A stretch of DNA of 64,000 bases from UBA11606 sp049437325. GTDB taxonomy: Bacteria; Actinomycetota; Acidimicrobiia; Acidimicrobiales; Aldehydirespiratoraceae. A model generated the notes under the pieces. The model saw nothing but the letters and a program-made list of their open reading frames with translations, did no database searches and had not been told where the DNA came from. This document shows positions 33,501 through 42,641 of the stretch, piece after piece (within the stretch, counting starts at the first letter, position 1; the number at the start of each line of letters is the position of its first letter). The stretch is from the NCBI GenBank assembly GCA_049437325.1, contig JBMTIM010000004.1, positions 1 to 64,000 of the forward strand, written 5' to 3'. Position numbers and translations under genes: made by a program.

Positions 33501-33867
33501 CCGCCGCTGTGGAGGATTGTGGAGAACACCGGCGAAATCCCCGCAAAATCCACATGCAGTCCCCTTTTCGTTCACATGGAACCATCCGTAGATTGGCAGT
33601 CGCTGTGGCGGACGGATCGCCTCTGGATGGTGGTGGTCGAGTCGTCTCGATGAGTCGAAGGGCGCCTTGGGGTCCTACGCCAAGGGGGGTGTGGGGATGT
33701 CGCTTTCATGTGAACCCTTTACCCGGAGGGATCCGACCGCCACAGCCATCTGTTCCTGCGGTAGGAAGCGAACGATCTTCGTCCCGTCTTCGACCGCACC
33801 GAGGCGATGAAAGCTCAATAGGGTTGATCACCTCGAAGTCTCGCAGCACGACGAAAGGCCCGACGCC
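33501..33867. other. Long intergenic leader region of nrdJ
   Basis: No gene is evident in these ~370 bases. Visible are the inverted pair GTTCACATG (33570-33578) and CATGTGAAC (33707-33715), a hairpin with arms CCTTGG (33665-33670) and CCAAGG (33680-33685), and a TAGGGT -10-like box about 43 bases before nrdJ, followed by GAAAGG as Shine-Dalgarno sequence. I looked for a cobalamin riboswitch B12 box and for NrdR boxes and could not find either by eye. Confidence 0.5.
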
Positions 33868-36624
33868 ATGGCGATCGCCTCGCAGCACACCGGCCTCGGA
33901 CTGAGGCGGCGTTTCACGTCGGTTGCGTGCGACCCCTACGACGACGTGAACTGGGAGCGTCGCGACGCTCGACTGACCGATTATCGCGACGGTTCGATCG
34001 CGTTCGAACAACTCGCAGTCGAAGTACCGGTCGAGTGGTCACAGAACGCCACCAACATCTTGGCCCAGAAGTACTTCCGTGGGTCGCTCGGAACGCCCGA
34101 GCGCGAAGACTCCCTCCGTCAGGTGATCGATCGAATCGTCGGTGCGATCACCGAGTGGGGTAGCCGTGACGGGTACTTTGTCGACGGGGCGGAAGCCGAG
34201 ACCTTTCGGGCCGAGTTGACGCACCTGCTCGCCACGCAGAAGGTGGCCTTCAACTCGCCCGTGTGGTTCAACATCGGCGTCGAGGGGGTTCCTCAACAGG
34301 CATCGGCCTGCTTCATCTTGAGCGTCGACGATCACATGGACTCGATTCTCAACTGGTACGCCGAGGAGGGCCGCATCTTCAAGGGCGGCTCCGGTGCGGG
34401 CGTCAACCTGTCGAACATCCGCTCGAGCAGGGAGCCTCTCGAAGGTGGCGGAACCGCAAGTGGTCCGGTCAGCTTCATGCGAGGTGCCGATGCGTCTGCC
34501 GGGACCATCAAGTCGGGGGGCAAGACTCGTCGTGCCGCCAAGATGGTCCTTCTCGACGCCGATCATCCAGATGTCGAGGAGTTCATCTGGTGCAAGGCGT
34601 TGGAGGAGCGCAAAGCGAGGGCGCTCGCAGCCGCCGGCTTCGACATGAGCCTCGACGGTGCCGACATCCATTCCGTTCAATACCAGAATGCAAACAACTC
34701 GGTACGGGTCACCGACGACTTCATGCAGGCCGTTGTCGACGATGCCGACTGGGCCCTCGTCGCCCGAACATCGGGTGAGACGATCGAGACCCTCAGAGCG
34801 CGAGACCTGTTTCGTCAGATCGCACAGGCTTCGTGGGAGTGTGCCGACCCCGGCGTGCAGTTCGCCACCACGATCAATCACTGGCACACCGCTCCGAACA
34901 CCGGTCCGATCAACGCCAGCAACCCGTGCTCGGAGTACGTCCATCTCGACGACTCGGCATGCAACCTGGCGTCGCTCAACCTCCTGGCCTTCCTCACTGG
35001 CGACGACGTCGACGGCTTCGACGTCGACGGGTTCATGCACGCCGTGCGGGTCGTGTTCACCGCACAGGAGATCCTCGTCGGCAACGCCGACTATCCGACG
35101 CAACAGATTGCCGAGACCACTCGGGCGTTCCGGCAACTCGGCCTCGGCTACGCCAACCTCGGCGCCCTGCTGATGGCGCTCGGCCTGCCCTACGACAGCG
35201 ATGCGGGCCGTGCCGTCGCCGCCGGCGTCACGGCCCTCATGACCGGTGAGGCGTACCGCACGTCGACCAGGCTCGCCGCCCGCATGGGGCCGTTCGCCGG
35301 CTTCGAGGTCAATCGCGAGCCGATGCTCAGGGTCCTCGACCACCATCGGGTTGCAGCCGCCGAGATCGACGAGGAGTTGGCGCCGCCCCGCATGCTCGAC
35401 GCGGCCCGCCAGGCATGGGACGAGGTTTGTGAACGCGCCCAGGTTGGAGGTGTGCGCAACGCCCAAGCCACGGTGCTTGCGCCAACCGGCACCATCGGCT
35501 TGCTGATGGATTGCGACACCACCGGGATCGAGCCCGATCTCGGCCTCGTGAAGTTCAAACGACTGGTCGGTGGTGGGACGATGAGCTTCGTCAACCAAAC
35601 CGTGCCACGCGCGCTCCGCACACTCGGCTACGGGTCCGAAGCGATTGCCGCCATCGTGGACCACATCGCCGAGCACCAGACGGTGCTCGGCGCGCCGGGC
35701 CTTCGTCCCGAGCACGTGGCGGTGTTCGCCTGCAGCCTCGGGGACAATCCGATCCACTACCTCGGCCACGTGAAGATGATGGGCGCAGTCCAACCGTTCC
35801 TGTCGGGGGCGATCTCCAAGACGGTCAACATGCCCGAGGATGCATCGGTCGAAGAGATCGAACTCCTGCTCATCGAAGCGTGGCGACTCGGCCTCAAGGC
35901 AGTTGCGCTCTACCGTGACAACTGCAAGGTCGCGCAGCCCATGTCGGCCGGTTCCGACGACTCCACAGCAGTGGACGTCGACGTGAACGCTGCCGATCCG
36001 ACTGCAGCAGTTGCACGGGTTGTCGACAACGTCATCGGGCAACCGGTGCGTGAGAAGCTGCCGCGCAGTCGGGCCAGTCGGACGTTCGAGTTCCGAGTGG
36101 CCGATTGCAAGGGCTTCGTCACCGTTGGCGAGTACGACGACGGTCGGCCCGGCGAGATCTTCGTCAGGGTCTCCAAGCAGGGTTCGACGCTGGCCGGCAT
36201 CGTCGACGCGTTTGCAGTCTCGCTCAGTCATGGCCTCCAGTACGGCGTGCCGCTGTCGGCGTTCGTCGAGGCTTTCGTCGGAATGCGATTCGAGCCGGCC
36301 GGGATGACCGACGATCCCGAGATCCGGATTGCCACCAGTCTCATGGACTACCTGTTCCGCAAGTTGGCGGTCATGTATCTCGACTTCGAGGAGCGTGCTG
36401 CTCTCGGCATCCTGTCGACCGACGAGCGCACCGAACCAACGCTGCCAGGTGTGGTCGAGCAGGTCACCGAGACGGTGCAGGGATCCGATGTGGCTCCCGA
36501 CCCACCCTCGGGTCCGCCGCCGAGCGCCGATGCGCCGTTCTGCATGACCTGCGGCGTGCCGATGCAGCGGGCGGGTTCCTGCTACGTCTGCACCGACTGC
36601 GGCACCACCAGCGGCTGTAGCTGA
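33868..36624 (+). CDS. nrdJ: Adenosylcobalamin-dependent ribonucleotide reductase (class II)
   Basis: A 918-residue class II reductase that makes deoxyribonucleotides with or without oxygen using vitamin B12. FNSPVWFNIGVEG, the GGSGAGVNLSNIRSS loop, NPCSEYVHLDDSACNLASLNL with the active-site Asn/Cys/Glu region, and the APTGTIG segment are present. A TSCPD-like domain and a C-terminal thiol/zinc tail with CMTCG, CYVC and CTDCG cysteines complete it. The ATG at 33868 has GAAAGG 9 bases upstream. The usual actinobacterial neighbour nrdR is not here, although lexA is two genes away. Confidence 0.96.
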   Translation: MAIASQHTGLGLRRRFTSVACDPYDDVNWERRDARLTDYRDGSIAFEQLAVEVPVEWSQNATNILAQKYFRGSLGTPEREDSLRQVIDRIVGAITEWGSRDGYFVDGAEAETFRAELTHLLATQKVAFNSPVWFNIGVEGVPQQASACFILSVDDHMDSILNWYAEEGRIFKGGSGAGVNLSNIRSSREPLEGGGTASGPVSFMRGADASAGTIKSGGKTRRAAKMVLLDADHPDVEEFIWCKALEERKARALAAAGFDMSLDGADIHSVQYQNANNSVRVTDDFMQAVVDDADWALVARTSGETIETLRARDLFRQIAQASWECADPGVQFATTINHWHTAPNTGPINASNPCSEYVHLDDSACNLASLNLLAFLTGDDVDGFDVDGFMHAVRVVFTAQEILVGNADYPTQQIAETTRAFRQLGLGYANLGALLMALGLPYDSDAGRAVAAGVTALMTGEAYRTSTRLAARMGPFAGFEVNREPMLRVLDHHRVAAAEIDEELAPPRMLDAARQAWDEVCERAQVGGVRNAQATVLAPTGTIGLLMDCDTTGIEPDLGLVKFKRLVGGGTMSFVNQTVPRALRTLGYGSEAIAAIVDHIAEHQTVLGAPGLRPEHVAVFACSLGDNPIHYLGHVKMMGAVQPFLSGAISKTVNMPEDASVEEIELLLIEAWRLGLKAVALYRDNCKVAQPMSAGSDDSTAVDVDVNAADPTAAVARVVDNVIGQPVREKLPRSRASRTFEFRVADCKGFVTVGEYDDGRPGEIFVRVSKQGSTLAGIVDAFAVSLSHGLQYGVPLSAFVEAFVGMRFEPAGMTDDPEIRIATSLMDYLFRKLAVMYLDFEERAALGILSTDERTEPTLPGVVEQVTETVQGSDVAPDPPSGPPPSADAPFCMTCGVPMQRAGSCYVCTDCGTTSGCS

Positions 36625-36751
36625 CGCGTTCGGCGGCGAGGGTCGATGAAGTCGGCTGCGGAGCAGCTTCCGAGCCGTCCGAGGGTGGCGATCGAAGGCA
36701 CGAGTCGCCGATGGTTGCGCCCGTCGTGACGGGGTGGGACATACTCGCCGG

Positions 36752-38650
36752 ATGAGCGAACTCGACCCCCGTGCTGCCAAGCCGGCCACCGACCACACCG
36801 CCACCGTCAACGCAGCGCACGGCGCAGCCCTGGACCTGGAGGACGACTGGGAGCGGGCAACTCGGGGCCTGATCGCGCAGCACGAGACCGGAGAGATCGA
36901 AGGGCCACTCGGACTCGCATGGGACGTCAAGGACTACGACTTCCTTCGCCAGCGTGAGGATGCACCCGATTCGGTGCATCCGAGCCTGTGGCGGCACGGG
37001 CGCCACAATGCGATACACGGTCTGTTCGAGGTGGCCGACAGGGTCTGGCAGGCGCGTGGCTATGACATCTCGAACATCACGTTCATCGCTGGTGACGACG
37101 GCTGGGTCGTGATCGATCCGTTGACCACCGCCTTCACGGCACGAGCGTGTCTCGACCTGGCGAATGCCACGCTCGGTGCGCGCCGAGTCACCACGGTGCT
37201 GTACACCCACAGTCACGTCGATCACTACGGCGGGATCTTGGGCGTCGTCGACAAGTCTGCAGTCGACAGGGGTGACGTGCGGATCCTGGCGCCGGAGGGT
37301 TTTCTGCGAGAAGCGGTGTCCGAGAACCTGATCGCAGGTCCCGCAATGGCTCGTCGTGCCTTCTACCAGTTCGGCACGCTCCTGCCGATGGGGCCGCAGG
37401 GCCACATCGACAGTGGTCTCGGCAAGGGGATCCCTCGTGCCGCGCCGGATCTGATTGCCCCGACCGAGGAGATCAGCCTCACCGGGACCGAGCTGCTACT
37501 CGACGGCGTACGTGTCGTGTTCCAGAACACGCCGGGAACCGAGGCCCCGGCCGAGATGAACTTCATGTTTCCCGACCTCGGTGCGCTGTGCATTGCGGAG
37601 AACTGCACCCACACGATGCACAACACCCTGCCGTTTCGCGGTGCGCAAGCCCGTGACACGCTGAGTTGGAGCAAGTACATCCAGGAAGCGCTCGATCTGT
37701 TCGGCAGTGCCATGGACGTCATGTTCTCGACCCACAACTGGCCGCGCTTCGGTCACGACGACGCCGTCCGCTATCTCGAACTCCAGCGGGACATGTACCG
37801 GTGGCTGCACGACCAAACGATGCGGCGGGCGAATCACGGCATGACGATGCGCGAGATTGCCGAAGACCTCGTCCAGCCGGCCTGCTTCCTGAACCAGAGC
37901 CACACCCGCGGCTACTACGGCACGGTCAGTCACAACGCCAAGGCGATCTACCAGCGCTATCTCGGCTGGTACGACGGCAACCCGGCCCACCTCAATCCCC
38001 ACCCCCCCGAGGAGAGCGCCACCCGCTATGTGCAGGCCATGGGTGGGCGAGAGGCAGTGCTCGCCGAGGCTCGACGGGCATATGAGCGAGGCGACTACCG
38101 ATGGGCCAGCGAGGTGCTCAACCATCTCGTGTTCGCCGACCCGGAGTTCGAGGCGGGTCGGCTGCTGCAGGCCGACACCTTCGAACAGATGGGGTACCAG
38201 TCGGAATCGGGGCCGTGGCGAGACTCCTATCTGATGGGAGCGATGGAGCTCCGGACTGGCAGCAAAGGTCTCGGCATGGGAGGCGGTCGCTCGATCACCG
38301 ATCAGCTCGATGTCGGCATGCTCGTCGAACTCATCGGTGTGCGACTGCAGTCAGAGCATCTCGACGGCGAGTCCTTCGAGATCAACTGGCACTTCACCGA
38401 TGTCGACGAACATCATGCAATCGGTCTCGACAACTGCGCGATCCATCACCGAGCTGGGATCAGGCTCGACGGTGCCGAGGCCTCGCTCACGTCGACCAAG
38501 ATGGACCTGGCTCGCCTGTTGAAAGGTGAGATCGGCGTCGATGACTTCCTGTCGTTGACGGGTGTGTCCGTCGAGGGTGAGGCGTCTGTGCGCACGCTGC
38601 TCGGCAACCTCGACTCGTTCAGCGGTTTCTTCGGGATTGTCGAGCCCTAG
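36752..38650 (+). CDS. Alkylsulfatase-type metallo-beta-lactamase-fold hydrolase
   Basis: A 632-residue protein of the SdsA1/BDS1 linear primary alkylsulfatase family. The metallo-beta-lactamase domain (about residues 95-380) has YTHSHVDHYGG with the zinc ligands and the IAENCTHTMHN block; the alkyl-sulfatase dimerisation domain follows (AHLNPHPPEE, EARRAYERGDYRWASEVLNHLVFADP), and a C-terminal SCP2-like domain ends it. Family members release sulfate from SDS-like esters. There is no signal peptide, unlike secreted SdsA1. I prefer the ATG at 36752 over a GTG at 36734. Its TAG overlaps the stop of the convergent hydratase gene. Confidence 0.9.
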   Translation: MSELDPRAAKPATDHTATVNAAHGAALDLEDDWERATRGLIAQHETGEIEGPLGLAWDVKDYDFLRQREDAPDSVHPSLWRHGRHNAIHGLFEVADRVWQARGYDISNITFIAGDDGWVVIDPLTTAFTARACLDLANATLGARRVTTVLYTHSHVDHYGGILGVVDKSAVDRGDVRILAPEGFLREAVSENLIAGPAMARRAFYQFGTLLPMGPQGHIDSGLGKGIPRAAPDLIAPTEEISLTGTELLLDGVRVVFQNTPGTEAPAEMNFMFPDLGALCIAENCTHTMHNTLPFRGAQARDTLSWSKYIQEALDLFGSAMDVMFSTHNWPRFGHDDAVRYLELQRDMYRWLHDQTMRRANHGMTMREIAEDLVQPACFLNQSHTRGYYGTVSHNAKAIYQRYLGWYDGNPAHLNPHPPEESATRYVQAMGGREAVLAEARRAYERGDYRWASEVLNHLVFADPEFEAGRLLQADTFEQMGYQSESGPWRDSYLMGAMELRTGSKGLGMGGGRSITDQLDVGMLVELIGVRLQSEHLDGESFEINWHFTDVDEHHAIGLDNCAIHHRAGIRLDGAEASLTSTKMDLARLLKGEIGVDDFLSLTGVSVEGEASVRTLLGNLDSFSGFFGIVEP

Positions 38651-39438
38651 CGGCCCTTCCAGCGCGGCGGCCCGTCGTCGGTGCCGAACCGGCCGGGACC
38701 GTCGGCTGCGTCCTCCGACGCCAGCATCTGTTGGTAGATCGACAGGTCGCCGGAACGCATCGAGGTGAACGCATCGTCGAGCGAACGATGCGAGGTCGAT
38801 CGGTCGATCTCCATGATCGCTCCCACCGCAAGGGGTGCTGAAGCCAGAATTCGGTCGGCCAACTCACGAGCAGCCTCCATGAGCTGATCGCCGGGAACCA
38901 TCGCGTTGACCAGACCCCAGCGAAGGGCGTCGTCGGCGTCCAAGCGGCGCCCGGCGTACAGGACCTCGTTCGCGATCACGGGCGGCAGCTGGCGGGGCAG
39001 GCGGATGGCGCCGGCATCGGGAATGATGCCGAGCCCTGCTTCGGGCAACCAGAAGCGAGCATGTTCCGCTGCCACCACGAATTCGGCTGCCATGGCGATT
39101 TCGAAGCCTCCGCCGACCGCCATGCCGTTGACGGCGCAGATGACCGGCTTGGTTCGGTTCGGCAGTTCGACGAACCCACCGAACCCTCCTTCGCCGTAGT
39201 CGGCTTCGAACGCCTCGCCGTCGGCGGCGGCGTGGAGATCCCACCCCGCCGAGAAGAAGCGGTCGCCGCCCCCGGTCAAGATCGCGACACGCAGCGTCGG
39301 ATCGTCTCGGAAGTCGGCGAAGACATGGCTCATCTCTCGACTCGTGGCTGCGTCGATGGCGTTTGCCTTGGGTCGATCGAGAACGACCTCGAGGATGGTT
39401 CCGTCGCCGGTGATCGTGGTGTGAACTGCATCAGGCAT
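38647..39438 (-). CDS. Enoyl-CoA hydratase/isomerase, CaiD-like
   Basis: A 263-residue crotonase-fold protein. The CoA/oxyanion-hole loops are FFSAGWDLHAAADGE and GMAVGGGFEIAMAAEFVVA, and the LPEAGLGIIPDAGAIRLPRQLP block resembles CaiD, the crotonobetainyl-CoA hydratase. The context with a carnitine dehydrogenase and an acyl-CoA dehydrogenase supports that role, although general enoyl-CoA hydratase activity is not excluded. The ATG at 39438 has GAGAGGA 5 bases upstream and overlaps the preceding stop by 8 bases. Confidence 0.82.
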   Translation of the reverse strand: MPDAVHTTITGDGTILEVVLDRPKANAIDAATSREMSHVFADFRDDPTLRVAILTGGGDRFFSAGWDLHAAADGEAFEADYGEGGFGGFVELPNRTKPVICAVNGMAVGGGFEIAMAAEFVVAAEHARFWLPEAGLGIIPDAGAIRLPRQLPPVIANEVLYAGRRLDADDALRWGLVNAMVPGDQLMEAARELADRILASAPLAVGAIMEIDRSTSHRSLDDAFTSMRSGDLSIYQQMLASEDAADGPGRFGTDDGPPRWKGR

Positions 39439-41461
39439 GGTCGTCCTCTCGAACGATGATCGCATCCACGGCGACAGCTCGCTCGTCGGTGATGATCACG
39501 GGATTCAGTTCGATCTCTCGAATGTGTCGGTTGGTCGAGACGAGTTCGCTCAGCCCGGCGATCAAGGACCGAAGCGCCACCGTGGAGATCGGCGGGACAC
39601 CACGGAAACCGTCGAAGCGTGGACCGATGCGCAACGATCGCAGGGCAGCATCGATCTCGTCGTCGGTTGCTGCGAGCAGCAACGAGACCGTGTCTCGGTC
39701 GAGTTCGGTGTGGACCCCTCCCGCCCCCAGCGTCAGCAACCATCCCAGCGGGTATTCGGCACGCAGGTTGACCAGCACTTCGAGTCGACTGTCGCCGATG
39801 AACTGCTCCACGAGAAGTTCGGGCCCGAGGCCGTCGAGTTGCTCGACGGCCGCCCTCACCTCGTCGGCGTTTCGAAGATCGAGGTGCACACCGGCGCTGT
39901 CGGATTTGTGATCGAGTCCGGCGATCTTGACGGTGACGGGATACCCCACGGCGTCCGCTGCCGAGACAGCCGCAGCCGGTTGGGCGGCCACGACCCTCGT
40001 GTTCGGGACGTCGAGGCCGGCGCTGGCCAACAGGCGTTTGGCAGCGGCTTCTCCGATCGAGACGGTGGGTGCGGGTGCGGGTGCGGGCAGCGGCAGACTC
40101 GCAGCGGTCAGTGGTCGACTCGTCGCTTCGAGTGCACGCAACGTCGTGTCGATGTCGGCAACCGTCGCCAGCCCGTGATCGTTGGCCCAGCGGCGTACCT
40201 CGAGCGGGAGGCCCTCCGCCATCGATGCGGTGACGACTCCGGGGGTATGGGTTGTCGAGGATGCTGCGGCAAAGGCCTCGAGCGTCGGCCACCAACTCGT
40301 TGCGTCGAGATCGGACCTGGGGAAGTCCACCACGAGCATGGCGGCATCGTGGGGACCAGCGAGGGTTTCGGTGAAGCATGCCGTGAGCCGGTCACGGTCA
40401 CCCCAGATGAAGGTGTGGTAGTCGAACGGGTTGCTGATCGCGACGAACTCGTTCAGCGTCGCAGCGATCCGCGCTCGGTGCTCGGGAGCGAACGGCGCAA
40501 AGTCGAGATCGAGCGACTCGGCACGATCGGCCACCAACGATGCCTCGCCTCCCGAGCAACTGAGCGAAACGATGCGGTTGCCCGGCAGGGGGCCGATCAT
40601 TGCGCCGACGTGCAAGGTGTCGAGGAACTCGGGCACCGACCGGACCCGACGAACGCAGCACCGATCGAAGAGTGCGTCGTATGCGTCGTCGCTGCCGACC
40701 ATCGACGAGGTGTGTGACGCTGCGATTGCGGCGCCCTGGGCCGATGCTCCTGTCTTGAGAGCCACAACGGGTATGCCGCGCTCGTTTGCGATGCTGGCAG
40801 CAGCTGCAAACGCTCGTGCGTCGGTGAGAGCTTCGATGTGCAGGCCGATGCCGGTGATGCGCGGGTCGGCGGCAAGCGCAGTCATGGCATCTTCGATCGT
40901 CACGTCGGCCTGGTTCCCCACGTTGATCAGCTGCGCAACGGCAAGGCTGCGTCGTTGCATCGTGAGGTTCACTGCGATGTTGCCCGACTGGGTGACGAAG
41001 CCGACTCCTCGCTCGCAGCGATCGAGACCCTGCTGGTCGGGCCAGAGCACGGCCCCGGTCGTCATCGAGATCGTGCCGTAACAGTTGGGGCCGACGACGG
41101 CCATGGTCCCGGCACCGTGGACCAGATCGCGCTGCAGGTCACCCCCGGCGTCGTCGAGTTCGGCAAAGCCGGAGGCGTGGCACACCGCAACGCCTGCCCC
41201 CAGTGCGCCGAGTGCTCGTATCGCTTCGACCGCAGCACCTCGGTTGACGCCGACGAAAACCGCGTCGGGTACACCCGGAAGATCGTCAACCGTTGCAACG
41301 GTCGGGATGCCGCCGACCTCGTCGCGGGTGGGATGGACGGCCCACATCGGCCCCTCGAAACCCATTCGGATGGACTGTTCGATCGCCCGTTCGGCGGCTG
41401 CACCGCCGATGAATGCAAGCGACTGCGGGTCGAGGAGTCGCGCCAGCCGATCGGACCTCAC
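39431..41461 (-). CDS. Acyl-CoA synthetase (ADP-forming), fused alpha-beta
   Basis: A 676-residue fused NDP-forming acyl-CoA ligase. The alpha part has a CoA-binding Rossmann domain (DPQSLAFIGGA), the PNCYGTI motif, and the AASHTSSMVG loop with the phosphorylated histidine; the beta part is an ATP-grasp domain (VGYPVTVKIAGLDHKSD, LLTLGAGGV, REIELNPVIIT). Such enzymes make acyl-CoA from a carboxylate using ATP and giving ADP. In this operon the substrate may be gamma-butyrobetaine, crotonobetaine or carnitine. The GTG start overlaps the stop of the acyl-CoA dehydrogenase gene (GTGA). Confidence 0.88.
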   Translation of the reverse strand: MRSDRLARLLDPQSLAFIGGAAAERAIEQSIRMGFEGPMWAVHPTRDEVGGIPTVATVDDLPGVPDAVFVGVNRGAAVEAIRALGALGAGVAVCHASGFAELDDAGGDLQRDLVHGAGTMAVVGPNCYGTISMTTGAVLWPDQQGLDRCERGVGFVTQSGNIAVNLTMQRRSLAVAQLINVGNQADVTIEDAMTALAADPRITGIGLHIEALTDARAFAAAASIANERGIPVVALKTGASAQGAAIAASHTSSMVGSDDAYDALFDRCCVRRVRSVPEFLDTLHVGAMIGPLPGNRIVSLSCSGGEASLVADRAESLDLDFAPFAPEHRARIAATLNEFVAISNPFDYHTFIWGDRDRLTACFTETLAGPHDAAMLVVDFPRSDLDATSWWPTLEAFAAASSTTHTPGVVTASMAEGLPLEVRRWANDHGLATVADIDTTLRALEATSRPLTAASLPLPAPAPAPTVSIGEAAAKRLLASAGLDVPNTRVVAAQPAAAVSAADAVGYPVTVKIAGLDHKSDSAGVHLDLRNADEVRAAVEQLDGLGPELLVEQFIGDSRLEVLVNLRAEYPLGWLLTLGAGGVHTELDRDTVSLLLAATDDEIDAALRSLRIGPRFDGFRGVPPISTVALRSLIAGLSELVSTNRHIREIELNPVIITDERAVAVDAIIVREDDHA

Positions 41462-42618
41462 GCGCCGAGCGGCCGAAGCATCGCCCGGGAAACGATGTGC
41501 CGTTGGATCTCGCTCGTGCCGTCCCAGATGCGATCGACGCGAGCGTCACGCCAGATGCGTTCGAGTGGAAGCTCGTCCATGAGCCCCATGCCGCCGAGGA
41601 TCTGGATTGCTTCGTCGCTGACGAACTGCAGCATCTCGGTTGCACTGATCTTGGCCATGGCGGCGTCGGAGTCCGACATCTCGCCGCGGTCGGACAGCCA
41701 GGCTGCTCGATAGGTCATGAGTTCGGCTTCGGTGAGTTTGAGCTTCATGTCGGCGAGCTTGAACGACACCCCTTGGAACTTGCCGATCTGCTGGCCGAAC
41801 TGTTCCCGCTCTGCAGCCCAGTCGAGCGCAACGTCCAAGGCTCGGTCGGCCCGGCCGAGGCAGATCGCAGCAACCTGGAGCCGCGTGGCCCCCAGCCACT
41901 CGTTGGCGACATCAAATCCTCTGTGTTCGTCGCCGAGCATCTTCGAGGCCGGGACGCGGGCGTCGTCGAAGTTGATGATCAGGTTGTGGTAGCCGCGGTT
42001 GGACACCGAGTTGTAGCCCGCCACCCGCTCCACGCCCGGCGTGTCGAAGTCGACCAGAAATGACGAGATCAGCTTCTTCGGTCCTCGGGCTGTCTCCTCC
42101 TCGCCGGTGGCGGCGAAGAGGATCACATAGTCGGCGAGGTCGGCATGGCTGATGAAGTGTTTCGTACCGTTGATGACGTAGTCGTCGCCGTCGCGTTCCG
42201 CTCTGCATGTCATGCCGCGAACATCGGATCCGGCATCGGGCTCGCTCATGGCGAGGCAATCCACCTTTTCGCCACGGATCGTGGGCAGGAGGTACTCGTC
42301 GATCTGGTCGCCCTCGCAGGCGCGAAGGATGTTCGACGGTCGGGCCACGATGTATTGGAGTGCGTACCCGGTCCACCCGAACGCTCGCTCGGCCATCGCC
42401 ATGGTCAGGTCGTCGAGTCCGCCACCGCCGAGTTCCTCGGGCATGTTGGCGGCATAGATCCCGGCATCGAGTGACCGTTGCTTGATCTGCTCGACGAGTT
42501 CGGTTGGTACCTGCCCGCTTCGTTCGACCTGATCCTCGTAGGGAATGAGTTCCTTCTCGACGAAGGACCTGACAGTGTCGACGACCATCTGCTGCTCGTC
42601 ACTGATGGAGAAGTCCAT
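41458..42618 (-). CDS. Acyl-CoA dehydrogenase, CaiA-like candidate
   Basis: A 386-residue FAD-dependent acyl-CoA dehydrogenase of normal length. MSEPDAGSDVRGMTCRA and ADLADYVILFAAT contact FAD, REQFGQQIGKFQGVSFKLADM and AIQILGGMGLMDELPLERIWRD are the family signatures, and WDGTSEIQRHIVSR closes it. By context it could interconvert gamma-butyrobetainyl-CoA and crotonobetainyl-CoA, as CaiA does. I chose the ATG at 42618 (MDFSISDEQQMVVD), with AGGAG 10 bases upstream; the longer reading runs into out-of-frame sequence of the upstream gene. Confidence 0.88.
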   Translation of the reverse strand: MDFSISDEQQMVVDTVRSFVEKELIPYEDQVERSGQVPTELVEQIKQRSLDAGIYAANMPEELGGGGLDDLTMAMAERAFGWTGYALQYIVARPSNILRACEGDQIDEYLLPTIRGEKVDCLAMSEPDAGSDVRGMTCRAERDGDDYVINGTKHFISHADLADYVILFAATGEEETARGPKKLISSFLVDFDTPGVERVAGYNSVSNRGYHNLIINFDDARVPASKMLGDEHRGFDVANEWLGATRLQVAAICLGRADRALDVALDWAAEREQFGQQIGKFQGVSFKLADMKLKLTEAELMTYRAAWLSDRGEMSDSDAAMAKISATEMLQFVSDEAIQILGGMGLMDELPLERIWRDARVDRIWDGTSEIQRHIVSRAMLRPLGA

Positions 42619-42641
42619 GGTTGCGGGGCTCCTGGTTCTGG

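Noticed and set aside
33501..33867. Possible cobalamin riboswitch before nrdJ
   Set aside because: No B12 box or the expected multi-helix core could be recognised by eye; kept only as an intergenic region with repeats.
34039..36930. 963-codon open frame on the minus strand opposite nrdJ
   Set aside because: It mirrors nrdJ, whose protein matches class II reductase motifs throughout; the antisense reading is low in known motifs and is the usual open shadow of high-GC coding DNA.
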